From assembly GCF_009932555.1 (NCBI RefSeq), contig NZ_BLJO01000011.1:1-64000 (forward strand): a DNA stretch of 64,000 nucleotides, written 5' to 3'. Shown one piece after another: positions 53,320 to 62,432 of this stretch (positions are counted from its first letter, which is position 1; every line of letters starts with the position of its first letter). The DNA is from Steroidobacter agaridevorans (GTDB taxonomy: Bacteria; Pseudomonadota; Gammaproteobacteria; Steroidobacterales; Steroidobacteraceae). Under the pieces are notes generated by a model, which saw nothing but the letters and a program-made list of their open reading frames with translations, was not told the DNA's origin and searched no databases. The position numbers and the translations under genes were made by a program.

Positions 53320-54084
53320 TCAGGCGGCGGATGATTCAGGTAACGCAGCGACGACCGCCAGACCTCGCAGCACCAGGTCGGGAATTTCTCTGCCGGGCGA
53401 ACGGATTGACCCCTGCAGCCGGGCGGCTGCGCCACCGGTGAGCAGCAGCACTGGCGGCTCGCCGAGCTGCTGTTCGAGAGTTTCCATGGCGCGCTCGGTC
53501 AGGGCCGCGAGCGCCTGGATGGCTCCTTGCTGAATCGCGCCCAAGGTGTTGTCGGCAAACAATGCTTCCCGGGCCTGACCGCCCGCTGCGCGCTGGGCAA
53601 TATCACTGGTGTTCTTCAACAGACTGGACACCATCAGCTCCGGGCCGGGCACGATCACACCGCCCAGATGCTGGCCACCGGCATCGAGTCCGTCGATGGT
53701 CATGGCCGTTCCAACGCTGACCACGCACAGCGACCGCGGCTCGAGCGCCCGCCCGCCCAACAGGCACAACCATCGATCTACGCCCAGCTTGGCCGGCTCC
53801 GGATAGGCATTGCGAATGCCGGCCTGCGCAGCCGGCGAATGAACGAATCGAGGCTCGATCCGCCATGTTGTCGCGACTGCCGTGTGCGCCAGCTCGCCCA
53901 GGCGCTTGCCGCCGACATTGGCGATCCACACACGCTCGGCTCGCGGACCCGAGCTTAGAATCTGCTGAACGAAATCATCCGGCGTCCAGTTCGAATGCAC
54001 CGCGGCGGACTGCGGGCCCATGCCCCGCTCATCGAAGCGCGCCCATTTGATGCGTGTATTGCCGATGTCGATGAGCAGCAGCAT
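53320..54084 (-). CDS. coaX: type III pantothenate kinase
   Basis: 254 residues. LLLIDIGNTRIKWARF carries the phosphate-binding DxGNT motif and KLGVDRWLCLLGG a second motif; VVSVGTAMTIDGLDAGGQHLGGVIVPG is the ribose and base loop. It catalyses the first step of coenzyme A synthesis and needs no feedback by CoA. It begins five bases after the birA stop. The birA, coaX and SPOR order is a familiar chromosomal block. Confidence 0.93.
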   Translation of the reverse strand: MLLLIDIGNTRIKWARFDERGMGPQSAAVHSNWTPDDFVQQILSSGPRAERVWIANVGGKRLGELAHTAVATTWRIEPRFVHSPAAQAGIRNAYPEPAKLGVDRWLCLLGGRALEPRSLCVVSVGTAMTIDGLDAGGQHLGGVIVPGPELMVSSLLKNTSDIAQRAAGGQAREALFADNTLGAIQQGAIQALAALTERAMETLEQQLGEPPVLLLTGGAAARLQGSIRSPGREIPDLVLRGLAVVAALPESSAA

Positions 54085-54089
54085 CGCGA

Positions 54090-55127
54090 TCAGCCCTTCA
54101 CGGCGCGCAAACTGACTTCACCCGAAACAAACTTGCGCAGCTCGCCATCGACATCGACCAGCAATGTGCCGTCCGCTTCGACGCCGCGCGCAAACCCCAT
54201 CGTAATTTGCGAGCCGCTCATGACCTTGACCGGAGCATTGGCCAGCGTGTCGAGCTCATGCCATTCATCTTTGAACGGCGCGAAGCCGCTCACCGTGAAC
54301 GTCTGCAACATGGCCAGCAGCTCGGTAGCGAGCGCGCCGATCAACACATTCCGGGTCGGCGTTTTCTCGCGCATGATCTCGTGAATGTCGGCGATCAAAG
54401 CGGCCTCGCGCTCGGCGAGCTGCATGCGGATCGCCGCCGGCATATGCATGTTGATGCCGATGCCGATGATGACTTGCGCCGGACCGGCCGATTCGCCGCG
54501 CATCTCGATGAGGATGCCGCCGAGCTTGCGGCCTTGCCATTGCAGATCGTTGGGCCACTTCAAACCGACGCCTTCGATGCCCAGGCGCCTGAAGGCCTTC
54601 ACCACCGCCACGCCGACCGCGAGACTGAGCGCCGAAAAGGTCGGCGGCGCCTCTGTGAATTGCCAGCCCAATGACATGCAGACGCCACTGCCGAACGGCG
54701 CGATCCAACTGCGACCGCGCCGGCCGCGACCGGCGTTCTGCACCTCAGCCGTGCAGAGCTGGAAATGTCCGGCTTGCGGCGGCGACAACTCGGCGACGAA
54801 CCGATTCGTCGAATCGACGGTCAGCAGCACGTCCGCCCGCTCGAGCTGCGAACGAGTCGCGGCGGGTAACGAAGCAACGATAGCTTCCTTGTCGAGCAGA
54901 TCGATGGCGCGCGGCAATCGATAACCCTGGCGAGCCACCGATTCGATGTCGACGCCCAGCGCCTTGAGCGAGTTCATCAGCTTCCAGACGCCGCCGCGCG
55001 AAATCTTCAGCTTCTTCGCCAGTTGTTCGCCGGAATAGAACGAGCCCTCCGCCAGCATGGCGAGCAGCCGCTGCCGGCGTGCCTGGGCTTGAGTCTTGGG
55101 GGTCTGGGCCTTGCTGCTGGTGGGCAT
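54090..55127 (-). CDS. birA: bifunctional biotin-[acetyl-CoA-carboxylase] ligase and biotin repressor
   Basis: 345 residues from the ATG at 55127. An N-terminal helix-turn-helix (EGSFYSGEQLAKKLKISRGGVWKLMNSLKALG) is followed by the ligase domain with NAGRGRRGRSW, the biotinyl-AMP loop, and KWPNDLQWQGRKLGGILIE. It attaches biotin to the carboxyl carrier protein and can repress biotin genes. The rest of the longer frame (to 55616) is a shadow of plsY on the same strand. It starts next to the plsY stop at 55136. Confidence 0.93.
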   Translation of the reverse strand: MPTSSKAQTPKTQAQARRQRLLAMLAEGSFYSGEQLAKKLKISRGGVWKLMNSLKALGVDIESVARQGYRLPRAIDLLDKEAIVASLPAATRSQLERADVLLTVDSTNRFVAELSPPQAGHFQLCTAEVQNAGRGRRGRSWIAPFGSGVCMSLGWQFTEAPPTFSALSLAVGVAVVKAFRRLGIEGVGLKWPNDLQWQGRKLGGILIEMRGESAGPAQVIIGIGINMHMPAAIRMQLAEREAALIADIHEIMREKTPTRNVLIGALATELLAMLQTFTVSGFAPFKDEWHELDTLANAPVKVMSGSQITMGFARGVEADGTLLVDVDGELRKFVSGEVSLRAVKG

Positions 55128-55135
55128 CGTTGCGA

Positions 55136-55780
55136 TCAGCGGGGGCGCAGCAGCCAGAGGCGCCGGGCCCGGTTTTCGGTGCCGGCACGCATGCGTTCGA
55201 TGTTGCCGCGATGGGTGTAACAAACGAACAGAGTCATCACGGCGCCGAACACCAGCACAGCGGTCGACGGCTCGGCCTCGGTGATCGCCAGATAAATAGG
55301 AAAGGACGCGACGGCCAGCATGGTGCCGAGACCGACGAACCCGGTCAGCATCACGGCCGCGAGCCATACCCCGAACACGGGCAGAATGGCGACGGGCTTC
55401 AGTCCGATGAGCACGCCGATCAACGTCGCCGCCCCCTTGCCGCCGCGGAATCCATACCAGACCGGATAAACGTGGCCAACGACGACCGCCGCCGCGCAGG
55501 CCACTGCCAGCCAGTCGCGCTCGACCTGTGGATCGATGCCAATGCCCGGCAGATTCATCGGCGCCAGCAAGCCGGCCGCGAGCCAGCCCTTGCCGATATC
55601 GATGATCATGACCCACAGCGCGAACGACCAGCCCTGGGTGCGCAAAGCATTGGTGCCGCCGGCATTGCCGCTGCCGAGCTTACGAATGTCCACACCGCCG
55701 CGCAGCTGGCCGACCAGCAAGCTGCCGATCAGCGAGCCCAGCAGGTAGGCCAGCAGGGTTTTGACGCCAAGTTCCAACAT
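55136..55780 (-). CDS. plsY: glycerol-3-phosphate acyltransferase
   Basis: 214 residues with about five membrane spans. The motifs GSGNAGGTNALRTQGW and GFRGGKGAATLIGVL are those of PlsY, which moves an acyl group from acyl phosphate to glycerol 3-phosphate in the inner membrane, the first step of phospholipid synthesis. It is followed by birA after eight bases; the two probably share a transcript. No unusual feature. Confidence 0.95.
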   Translation of the reverse strand: MLELGVKTLLAYLLGSLIGSLLVGQLRGGVDIRKLGSGNAGGTNALRTQGWSFALWVMIIDIGKGWLAAGLLAPMNLPGIGIDPQVERDWLAVACAAAVVVGHVYPVWYGFRGGKGAATLIGVLIGLKPVAILPVFGVWLAAVMLTGFVGLGTMLAVASFPIYLAITEAEPSTAVLVFGAVMTLFVCYTHRGNIERMRAGTENRARRLWLLRPR

Positions 55781-55789
55781 TTGGCGAAA

Positions 55790-56740
55790 TTATATGCGTT
55801 TCTTCTTGGGCAGATGCAGCTCGGCGAGCATGCAGCGGACGCTGCCGCCGCCCAGCTTCTCGATGGTCGGGATGGACGCGGCGACAATCGGGCCCGAGCT
55901 CGATTCCAGCGTTGCTCGCTGCTCGGCCGTCAAGGCGTCGAGCGCCTGCTGCGACATGGCGACCACGCTGCCGGTGAGCGAGGAGCCCAGTTCCAGCATG
56001 TTGCCGGCGAATGAATTCATCTGTTCGAGCGTCAGATCCACGACCGCCCGCCCCGTGCCACGCAACTGGCTCAGCACGCCGTCGCGTTCATCTTCCCGAA
56101 TGGCGCTCAGGCAGACGGCGGCAAACCGTTCGCCAACGGACATGAGTACATTGGTGTGATAGATGGCCTTGCCGCTGGCGTCGTGCGCCTCGAACGCGAC
56201 GATGTCGTAATCGAGCTGTTGCGCGAAATCGCCGAGCACATCCAGATCGGTGCGCGGGGAAACGCAGGCATAAGCCACGCGATGAATGCGATCGAGCACC
56301 AGGCTGCCCGTTCCCTCGAGATAGCGGCCGGTCTGTTCGTGCCGGGTCAGGTCGATGACCCGGGACGCATGAAAGCCATGCTTCGCGCTCAACGCTTCGA
56401 TCAGGTCCAGCCGTCGTTCGAGCCGACGGTTCTCGGCGAGCATGGGGTACAGCACGACCGTGCCGTCGGCATGAAAGCTCACCCAATTGTTCGGGAAGAT
56501 CGAGTCCGGCGTGTGCGGCTCGGGCGTGTCATCGAACCTGTGCACGGTTACGCCCGCCTTTTCCAGCGCGGCAGCGAGACCATCGAACTCGCGCAACGCC
56601 GCGGCCTGATTGGCCGCATCCTCAGTGCCGGAATCGACCTGTTGGAAGGCGTTGGACGCGCGGGTCTGAGGATTGCCGGCGAAAGCCACCGGCCGGATCA
56701 TCATGACGTCGCTCGAGGTTTGTCTATCGGCCAGGCTCAT
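55790..56740 (-). CDS. amidinotransferase / citrulline-utilization-like hydrolase (CtlX type)
   Basis: 316 residues from the ATG at 56740, with AGGGGGC upstream. VMMIRPVAFAGNPQT, PDSIFPNNWVSFHADGTVVLYPMLAENRRLER, RYLEGTGSLVLDR and a final GGGSVRCMLAELHLPKKK (catalytic Cys near the end) are the signs of the amidinotransferase superfamily, and the FPNNW block of the CtlX subgroup. It probably deiminates arginine-like compounds. Upstream frame beyond 56740 is a shadow. A palindrome sits just before its start. Confidence 0.85.
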   Translation of the reverse strand: MSLADRQTSSDVMMIRPVAFAGNPQTRASNAFQQVDSGTEDAANQAAALREFDGLAAALEKAGVTVHRFDDTPEPHTPDSIFPNNWVSFHADGTVVLYPMLAENRRLERRLDLIEALSAKHGFHASRVIDLTRHEQTGRYLEGTGSLVLDRIHRVAYACVSPRTDLDVLGDFAQQLDYDIVAFEAHDASGKAIYHTNVLMSVGERFAAVCLSAIREDERDGVLSQLRGTGRAVVDLTLEQMNSFAGNMLELGSSLTGSVVAMSQQALDALTAEQRATLESSSGPIVAASIPTIEKLGGGSVRCMLAELHLPKKKRI

Positions 56741-56746
56741 ACTGCC

Positions 56747-56760
56747 CCCTAACGTTAGGG
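56747..56760. promoter_or_regulatory. 14-base perfect palindrome upstream of the CtlX-like gene
   Basis: CCCTAACGTTAGGG is a perfect palindrome between the heparinase-like gene stop (56776) and the CtlX-like start (56740). One arm overlaps the ribosome binding site of the CtlX gene. It could be an operator or a translation-blocking hairpin. Confidence 0.45.
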
Positions 56761-56775
56761 CGGCATTATCGCGCC

Positions 56776-58776
56776 TCAGCTCTTGAAGTCGATATTGAAT
56801 CGGGTGACCAGCCGGGCTGCGCCATCGACGTGACCGGTGGCGATCAGCGTGGTCGTCGGCACTTTGACGTCGAAACTGCGCGATATCCAACCGGTGGGCT
56901 CGGGACGCTCGACACCGCGATGAACATTGCAGCGCAGCTGTTCGGGCAGCGTCATCGATATCAACACGTCGCCGCAGGACACGCGGACGTCCCGGCCGTT
57001 CGCCACGACGGCGCACGCTTCCGCGAAGTGCCAGAACATCTCGATCCGATGCGGACCGTTGCCGAGCAACTCGTCGGTGACCTGCAGTCGCGATTGCTGC
57101 TTTTCGAATTGGATCTCGCGGCGATGAGTCACTGGATGTTTGAGCCGCCCGTAGCCATCGTGACTGGCGACCCAGCGATCGACCAGTGGCGTACGCTCGA
57201 GGGCGATCAAGTGCGCCTGGGCATGCTTGACCCACAGGAAATTGCCGCCGCTGACCGACTGATCGACCCCATCGACCCGCAGGGTGTTGTGCGCCGAGGT
57301 GCCTTTGAAATAATCGCGCCACGCCCGTTGCGTGTGGTAGGCGTAAGTGCCGGGATCGATCAATATCTCCTGGCCGCCGACGCTCAGCGTGAATGACAAG
57401 GCATCGGCGTGACCGTGCGCGGCGATCGACAAATATCCCAGCGGGCCGGCATCGGCGACGATGCGCACTTCCCGATTCGTTTCGAAGCGGTCGCCGAGAA
57501 TGTAATAGCCGGCGTTGGGGAAATCCTTGCGAATGGGCAGCGACACGCGCGACATGTCGATGGCCTGGAATCGGGCCGCCGCAGCGTCGCCCAGCAGCCA
57601 GCGCGTCTTATCGTCGACGTCCTGGCTGTCGTGACCGGCGTTCGCCTTGAATTTGAACTCCGCCGAATCGAATAAAACCGCCCCGGTCGCGAGCAGCGAC
57701 CGATAGACGTCGCCCACCTCCGGATCGAGCCTGGCGATGACGGCATCGTCGGCGTCGCCGAAGTTCGGCACGGATCCGCCGCCATCCATGATGCTCGCAA
57801 TGTATTGAAGCATCGCTCGCAAGCGATGCCAGTAAGCCGTGCTGAAATCGCAGCCATTGGCCCGGGCGATCAGGCCGGCGACCGCCATCATGTCGGCGAC
57901 TTCGTGGTGGTACCAGTTTGCCTGCTCGCGATTGACGCCGTCCTCGGCGTTCTGCAGCAGCATCTCCTCTTCGAGCTCGCGTTGCGCCAGGTTCTTCCAG
58001 CGCCGGCTGCGTTTCCACAGCGGCCATGTCAGTGAAGCGACGAACAGTCCCATCAGTTCGCCGAGCAGATGATTGTTCGCGGAAGAGTAACGCGAGAAAT
58101 GGCCGGCGATGAAATGGCAATGCTGATACACGCTGGTCAGCCAGCGCTGCTTGAAGACCTCGCCCTCCGAGCCTTCGAAGATCGGCGAGCTATCGCCGCC
58201 CAGCAAATGCCAGGCGAACGACCAGTTCACCAGACGAATCGAATGTTCCAGACTGCTGGTCCAATGCACGCCCGACGGATAGGGACATTGATCGAACCAC
58301 GATGCGAGCAGCGTGCGGCAGCCCTCGGCATATTTGTCGTCGCGCGTCAGGTGCCAGGCCTGCGCCAGTGTCACGAGCTGCGCATGGCGGCTGGGCTCCC
58401 ACAGGTACTTGATATCGCCGACCAGCTTCTCGTCGCGATAGTTCAGGGTCTTGCCGAATTGCAGCGGCGCTTGCTTGCCCGTTTTCGGATCGCGATTCCA
58501 CTGCGGCGGAAATCCCAGCGCAGCCGCCGACATCGCGAAGACAGGAAAGCGGCCGTCGAGAATGTCATCGGCGGCGCGGCGATATTTGTCGACGTTGAAT
58601 GCCGTCGGCAGCGTTGCAACCCACGGCGCGCCCGTTCTTTCCGGTGCGGGCGGCGGAGGCGCGGCGGAATGCAGGCCGAACTGCTCGACGCTCGCCTGGA
58701 CCCGTTGCTTGACCCGGTAACCGACTTCCCACCCGCTCATCGCCGACAGACGATGCAGCTTCCACTTCAAACTCAT
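56776..58776 (-). CDS. heparinase II/III-family protein
   Basis: 666 residues from the ATG at 58776. The alpha/alpha toroid part has WHLTRDDKYAEGCRTLLASWFDQCPYPSGVHWTSSLEHSIRLVNWSFAWHLL and NREQANWYHHEVADMMAVAG, and the C-terminal beta-sandwich follows with AHGHADALSFTLSVGGQEILIDPGTYAYH. These features match polysaccharide lyase-like proteins found in exopolysaccharide loci. No signal peptide is visible, so a cytoplasmic role or a modified one is possible. It may cut or modify the polymer made by the neighbouring genes. Confidence 0.88.
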   Translation of the reverse strand: MSLKWKLHRLSAMSGWEVGYRVKQRVQASVEQFGLHSAAPPPPAPERTGAPWVATLPTAFNVDKYRRAADDILDGRFPVFAMSAAALGFPPQWNRDPKTGKQAPLQFGKTLNYRDEKLVGDIKYLWEPSRHAQLVTLAQAWHLTRDDKYAEGCRTLLASWFDQCPYPSGVHWTSSLEHSIRLVNWSFAWHLLGGDSSPIFEGSEGEVFKQRWLTSVYQHCHFIAGHFSRYSSANNHLLGELMGLFVASLTWPLWKRSRRWKNLAQRELEEEMLLQNAEDGVNREQANWYHHEVADMMAVAGLIARANGCDFSTAYWHRLRAMLQYIASIMDGGGSVPNFGDADDAVIARLDPEVGDVYRSLLATGAVLFDSAEFKFKANAGHDSQDVDDKTRWLLGDAAAARFQAIDMSRVSLPIRKDFPNAGYYILGDRFETNREVRIVADAGPLGYLSIAAHGHADALSFTLSVGGQEILIDPGTYAYHTQRAWRDYFKGTSAHNTLRVDGVDQSVSGGNFLWVKHAQAHLIALERTPLVDRWVASHDGYGRLKHPVTHRREIQFEKQQSRLQVTDELLGNGPHRIEMFWHFAEACAVVANGRDVRVSCGDVLISMTLPEQLRCNVHRGVERPEPTGWISRSFDVKVPTTTLIATGHVDGAARLVTRFNIDFKS

Positions 58777-58786
58777 GGCTCGAGCC

Positions 58787-60145
58787 TCACGCGATATTTC
58801 CGTGGGCACGCGTATTGTTCAGCAGCTCCTTCACCGGCGGCCGATGAATGACGAAAGGCGTCTTGCCGCGGGCCGTGCGCTCCAGCGCGGTCACGCTGCG
58901 AATCTCGACGTGCATACTCCTTGGCAACTTCTCGCGGGCGTTGTGCATCAGGCGGTCGCGGTCGCGCTCGCTGTACTCCTTCATCGGCAACACCAGAATC
59001 ACGACTTGGGCCGCGCTTTCCTGAATTACCTGGATGCGCACGATGTTGGCCACGTCGCGCTGGAAGTGACTGATGCCCGTCACCTTCACACCTTCCGGCG
59101 TGATCAGGATGTCGCTGTCACGGCCCAGCACGCCGGTGAACGTTCTCAAGCCCAGCGCCAGCTCCTCCAGTTCGTGCTCGCCCCATGCCGCCGGCACGCG
59201 GATCAGGTCGCCGGTGCGATAACGAATCAACGCCATCGATCGATTCCACAGCGGCGTGCCGACGACCTCGTACAACCGGCAATCCCCTTCCACGCCGGCG
59301 GGCTCGAATTCCACGTGGGCATAGCCCGGCAGGAATCGATATTCGCTCTGCGCGGTCGCGTAGGCGAAGGCCACGCGCTCGGCCTGGCCGTAATAGTCGA
59401 GCAATCTGCAGCCGAGTGTCTCTCGTGCCGCATGCCAGACTCGCGGATGCAGCACTTCGGACGAACACAACACCGCCGGAATGCGCACTCGCCGCTCGAC
59501 TCGCTTCAGCAGGAAGCACAACGCTTCGAGCGATGTCGGATAGCCGAGCAAACATTCCGGAGCGAACTCTTCGATCGCGCGAGCGTAGTGCTCGATCGTC
59601 GCGGCATTCAAATGTGTGGACGAGAGCACCAGTCGATTGCCGCCGCCCGCATGAATCCAGTACGGCGGCTTGAAGTCGTTGGGGTCCTTGATGCTTTCGG
59701 TCCGCAGAACGGCGCACCTCGCGGAGCGCGCGTCGACGCCGACCTTTTGCATCATGCGATCGATGCACACCTGCTCGAACACGACGGAAGGCAGCGAGCG
59801 GACCAGGTCGAGCGGAGCGCCGGACGTGCCGCCCGTATTCGCCTTGATCGTGAATAGCCGCGACCCGACCGCGAACGCCTTCGGAGCGGCGCGCACTCTT
59901 GCTTTCGTCAGCAGCGGCCAGCTTGCGATATCGCGACCGCCACGCACGCTCTTTCCATAGCCACTGCGGCTCGCCGGCCAGAGCACTTCGCCGAGCCGAT
60001 CGCGCGTCCATTGGCGACGCTCGTTCAAGCCGCCCCGCTCGAGGCGTTCCAGCTCGCGTTGCGCATCGGCGTAGAACAGCGGATTGCGTCGGACGGCCGT
60101 ATCGCCGACCTGAAGCTGTTTGAGTTTTTTTACCAGCGCTTGCAT
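58787..60145 (-). CDS. PaaK/CapK-like adenylate-forming protein
   Basis: 452 residues from the ATG at 60145. FTIKANTGGTSGAPLDLVRSLPSV is the phosphate-binding loop of AMP-forming ligases, and IRYRTGDLIRVP the later core motif, with YYGQAERVAFAYATA between. CapK-type relatives occur in capsule loci and have been called phenylacetate-CoA-ligase-like; their real reaction is uncertain. Here it lies between a glycosyltransferase and the heparinase-like gene, so it probably modifies the polysaccharide. Confidence 0.87.
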   Translation of the reverse strand: MQALVKKLKQLQVGDTAVRRNPLFYADAQRELERLERGGLNERRQWTRDRLGEVLWPASRSGYGKSVRGGRDIASWPLLTKARVRAAPKAFAVGSRLFTIKANTGGTSGAPLDLVRSLPSVVFEQVCIDRMMQKVGVDARSARCAVLRTESIKDPNDFKPPYWIHAGGGNRLVLSSTHLNAATIEHYARAIEEFAPECLLGYPTSLEALCFLLKRVERRVRIPAVLCSSEVLHPRVWHAARETLGCRLLDYYGQAERVAFAYATAQSEYRFLPGYAHVEFEPAGVEGDCRLYEVVGTPLWNRSMALIRYRTGDLIRVPAAWGEHELEELALGLRTFTGVLGRDSDILITPEGVKVTGISHFQRDVANIVRIQVIQESAAQVVILVLPMKEYSERDRDRLMHNAREKLPRSMHVEIRSVTALERTARGKTPFVIHRPPVKELLNNTRAHGNIA

Positions 60146-60161
60146 GCCCGTGACGCTCGCT

Positions 60162-61250
60162 TCAGCCCGCACGTCGACCGTTGCCGTTGGCAACGGAGCG
60201 GTACACGGCACACATGCGATCCGAGTACTGTTTGACACACAACGGTTCCACGGTCGCGCGCGCGAGGCGCCCCATGTGGACACGATCCTCTTCTTGCAAC
60301 ACCAACTTTTCGATGGCTGCGGCCAACTGCGACACATCGCCCGGTTCGATCAGCAAGCCGTTCGCGCCATTCACCACATATTCCGGAATGCTGCCGACCG
60401 GCGTGCAGATGGGCGGCAATCCCCAAGCCATCGCTTCCAGCAGCGACATCGGCAACCCTTCGGTATGCGAAGGCAATACGAATGCGTGCGCAGCCGCCAG
60501 CAGCCTGTCGCGCTCCGCCGGATCGACCCATTCACGAACCTCGACCACGTCCTGTACCCCGAGTTTGTCGGCGTGCTCGCGCAACTGAGGAACTTCGCCA
60601 TGGCCGGCAAGGACGAACTGCACGCGAGCGCGACATTCGGGCGACAGCCTGGCCACCGCCTCCGTCAGATCGAACACGCCCTTGCGCTGGGAAATCAGTC
60701 CGAAATAGACAAAGCGGATTTTGCCGCCGAGCTCGCGCACCGGCACGCTTTCCGGCAGCACCACGGGGTTCGGCAACACGACGATGCGATGCTTGGGCAC
60801 GCCGATGGATTCGAAGAATGCTTTCCATCCCTCGCCGAGCACGACCAGACGCTGCACGCTCTGCAAGGTGTTGAGTGTGATCGCACGTGTGGCCGGCGAC
60901 ATGTTCGCCCAATGTTTCTGATAGCCGCCGCCATGCGCGTGCATGATGACGCTCGCGCCGCGCGCCAAGGCAACGCGCGCCAGGATGATCTTGCGGATAT
61001 TGCTGGCGCCGCTCGCGAAATGAATGTGGACCACGTCGGGATGCCGATTCAGCTGCAAGGTCAGCTTGGCGACGGACTGCGCGAACGTCACGGCCTTGGT
61101 CCACTTGCCGCCTTCGACCATGGTCGCAATGTGAGTGGCGTGAACGTTCTCCGGCAAGGCGCTCAACAGCAGCCGCTCCACGCCCGAAACGCCGCCACGG
61201 ACGTTCAAGCCAGGGCCGAGCATCAAGACGTTGGATGATGACTCACGCAT
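60162..61250 (-). CDS. GT4-family glycosyltransferase
   Basis: 362 residues. NVLMLGPGLNVRGGVSGVERLLLSALPE opens the N-terminal GT-B domain, and FVLPSHTEGLPMSLLEAMAWGLPPICTPVGSIPEYV is the C-terminal donor site with the E-x7-E pattern. It overlaps the next gene's end by eight bases. It should add a sugar to a lipid-linked chain in the exopolysaccharide locus. The donor and acceptor are unknown. Confidence 0.9.
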   Translation of the reverse strand: MRESSSNVLMLGPGLNVRGGVSGVERLLLSALPENVHATHIATMVEGGKWTKAVTFAQSVAKLTLQLNRHPDVVHIHFASGASNIRKIILARVALARGASVIMHAHGGGYQKHWANMSPATRAITLNTLQSVQRLVVLGEGWKAFFESIGVPKHRIVVLPNPVVLPESVPVRELGGKIRFVYFGLISQRKGVFDLTEAVARLSPECRARVQFVLAGHGEVPQLREHADKLGVQDVVEVREWVDPAERDRLLAAAHAFVLPSHTEGLPMSLLEAMAWGLPPICTPVGSIPEYVVNGANGLLIEPGDVSQLAAAIEKLVLQEEDRVHMGRLARATVEPLCVKQYSDRMCAVYRSVANGNGRRAG

Positions 61251-62430
61251 GGCTCACCGACTCACGCGTGCCGAACATGCTCTGATAAGACGCCAGCATG
61301 GCATCCCAGGAGAACTCGCGCTGCGCCCTCGCGGATGCGGCAGTAGCCATGCGAGTGCGTAGCACATTGTCCAGGCGCAATCGATCCAGCAGCTCGGGCA
61401 ACTGTTGCGGCAGATCGGCCACGTCGACGATGTAACCTTCCTTGCCGTGCTCGATCATCTCCGACGCGCCGCCGGTGCGGGTCAGGATCACCGGCAATTG
61501 CATGGCCATCGCTTCGAGCGCCGCATTCGAGAAGGTCTCGGACAGCGACGGCAGTACGAATACGTCGAAAGTTCTCAGCGCCGCGCGGACATCGAGCAAC
61601 GCGCCGGTGAACGTAATTGCTGCCGAGATGCCTCGTTCGGCAGCCCGTTGCTCCAACGCCGATCGCAGCGGCCCGTCTCCCACCAGCATCAGATGCACGT
61701 CGGCGCCGGTAGCCCGCAGGTCTGCAACCGCATCGACCAGCGGCATCTGATTCTTCTCGGCGACCAGCCGACCGACGCTGCCGACCACGAACGCATTCTC
61801 ACCGATGCCATAGTGAGCCCGTTGCCCGACAGCGCCCGCACGCGCCGCTGCAAACCTGTTCAGATCGACGCCGTTGTAAATCACGCTGGACTGCGGGCGC
61901 ATCGGACTGTCGGCGGTCAGCCAGGCATCTCGCTGCAGCTCGCAGCCGTACACGGTCCAATCGAGATATCGGAGCACTCGCATATAAAAGCTGCGCTTCC
62001 ACGCCGCCCCCCGCCGCATCTCAGTGGTATTCATCAATCCGATGGTGCGCGGACGATGCCGGGCCCCGCGGGTGGCTGTGACGACATACAACGCGGGATA
62101 GAGATTCACAGATACCAGGTTGCGTGGGCACTGCTCGTCGATGAGGTCTGTCAGCGCCGCATGCGCCTTGAGCGAGAACCGACCCTGTCGGGACAGAAAG
62201 AACGTCGCCACGTTTTCGCCGATGTCCTTCAACAAGGTCGTGGGCTCGTTCAAGTAGGCAATGCCGATGCGCATGTCCCGCGCGCTCAGAGCATTGGCCA
62301 AGCGTACGATTTTCCTCTCGGAGCCGCCGACCCCGAGATTGTTCAGCACGAACAGAACATCCATTTCAGCGCCGCCGGCGGGCCGGAGCGAGGCGGCTTC
62401 GCGAGCCAACTTTACTTCCACGCTCGACAT
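61243..62430 (-). CDS. GT4-family glycosyltransferase
   Basis: 395 residues from the ATG at 62430, which follows the upstream stop by two bases. An ATG 66 bases later (62364) would give a more compact start, MDVLFVLNNLGVGGSERKIVRLANAL. The donor-binding region is VFVLPSLSETFSNAALEAMAMQLPVILTRTGGASEMI. It is one of three GT4 genes in this locus. Product unknown. Confidence 0.9.
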   Translation of the reverse strand: MSSVEVKLAREAASLRPAGGAEMDVLFVLNNLGVGGSERKIVRLANALSARDMRIGIAYLNEPTTLLKDIGENVATFFLSRQGRFSLKAHAALTDLIDEQCPRNLVSVNLYPALYVVTATRGARHRPRTIGLMNTTEMRRGAAWKRSFYMRVLRYLDWTVYGCELQRDAWLTADSPMRPQSSVIYNGVDLNRFAAARAGAVGQRAHYGIGENAFVVGSVGRLVAEKNQMPLVDAVADLRATGADVHLMLVGDGPLRSALEQRAAERGISAAITFTGALLDVRAALRTFDVFVLPSLSETFSNAALEAMAMQLPVILTRTGGASEMIEHGKEGYIVDVADLPQQLPELLDRLRLDNVLRTRMATAASARAQREFSWDAMLASYQSMFGTRESVSHA

Positions 62431-62432
62431 CT

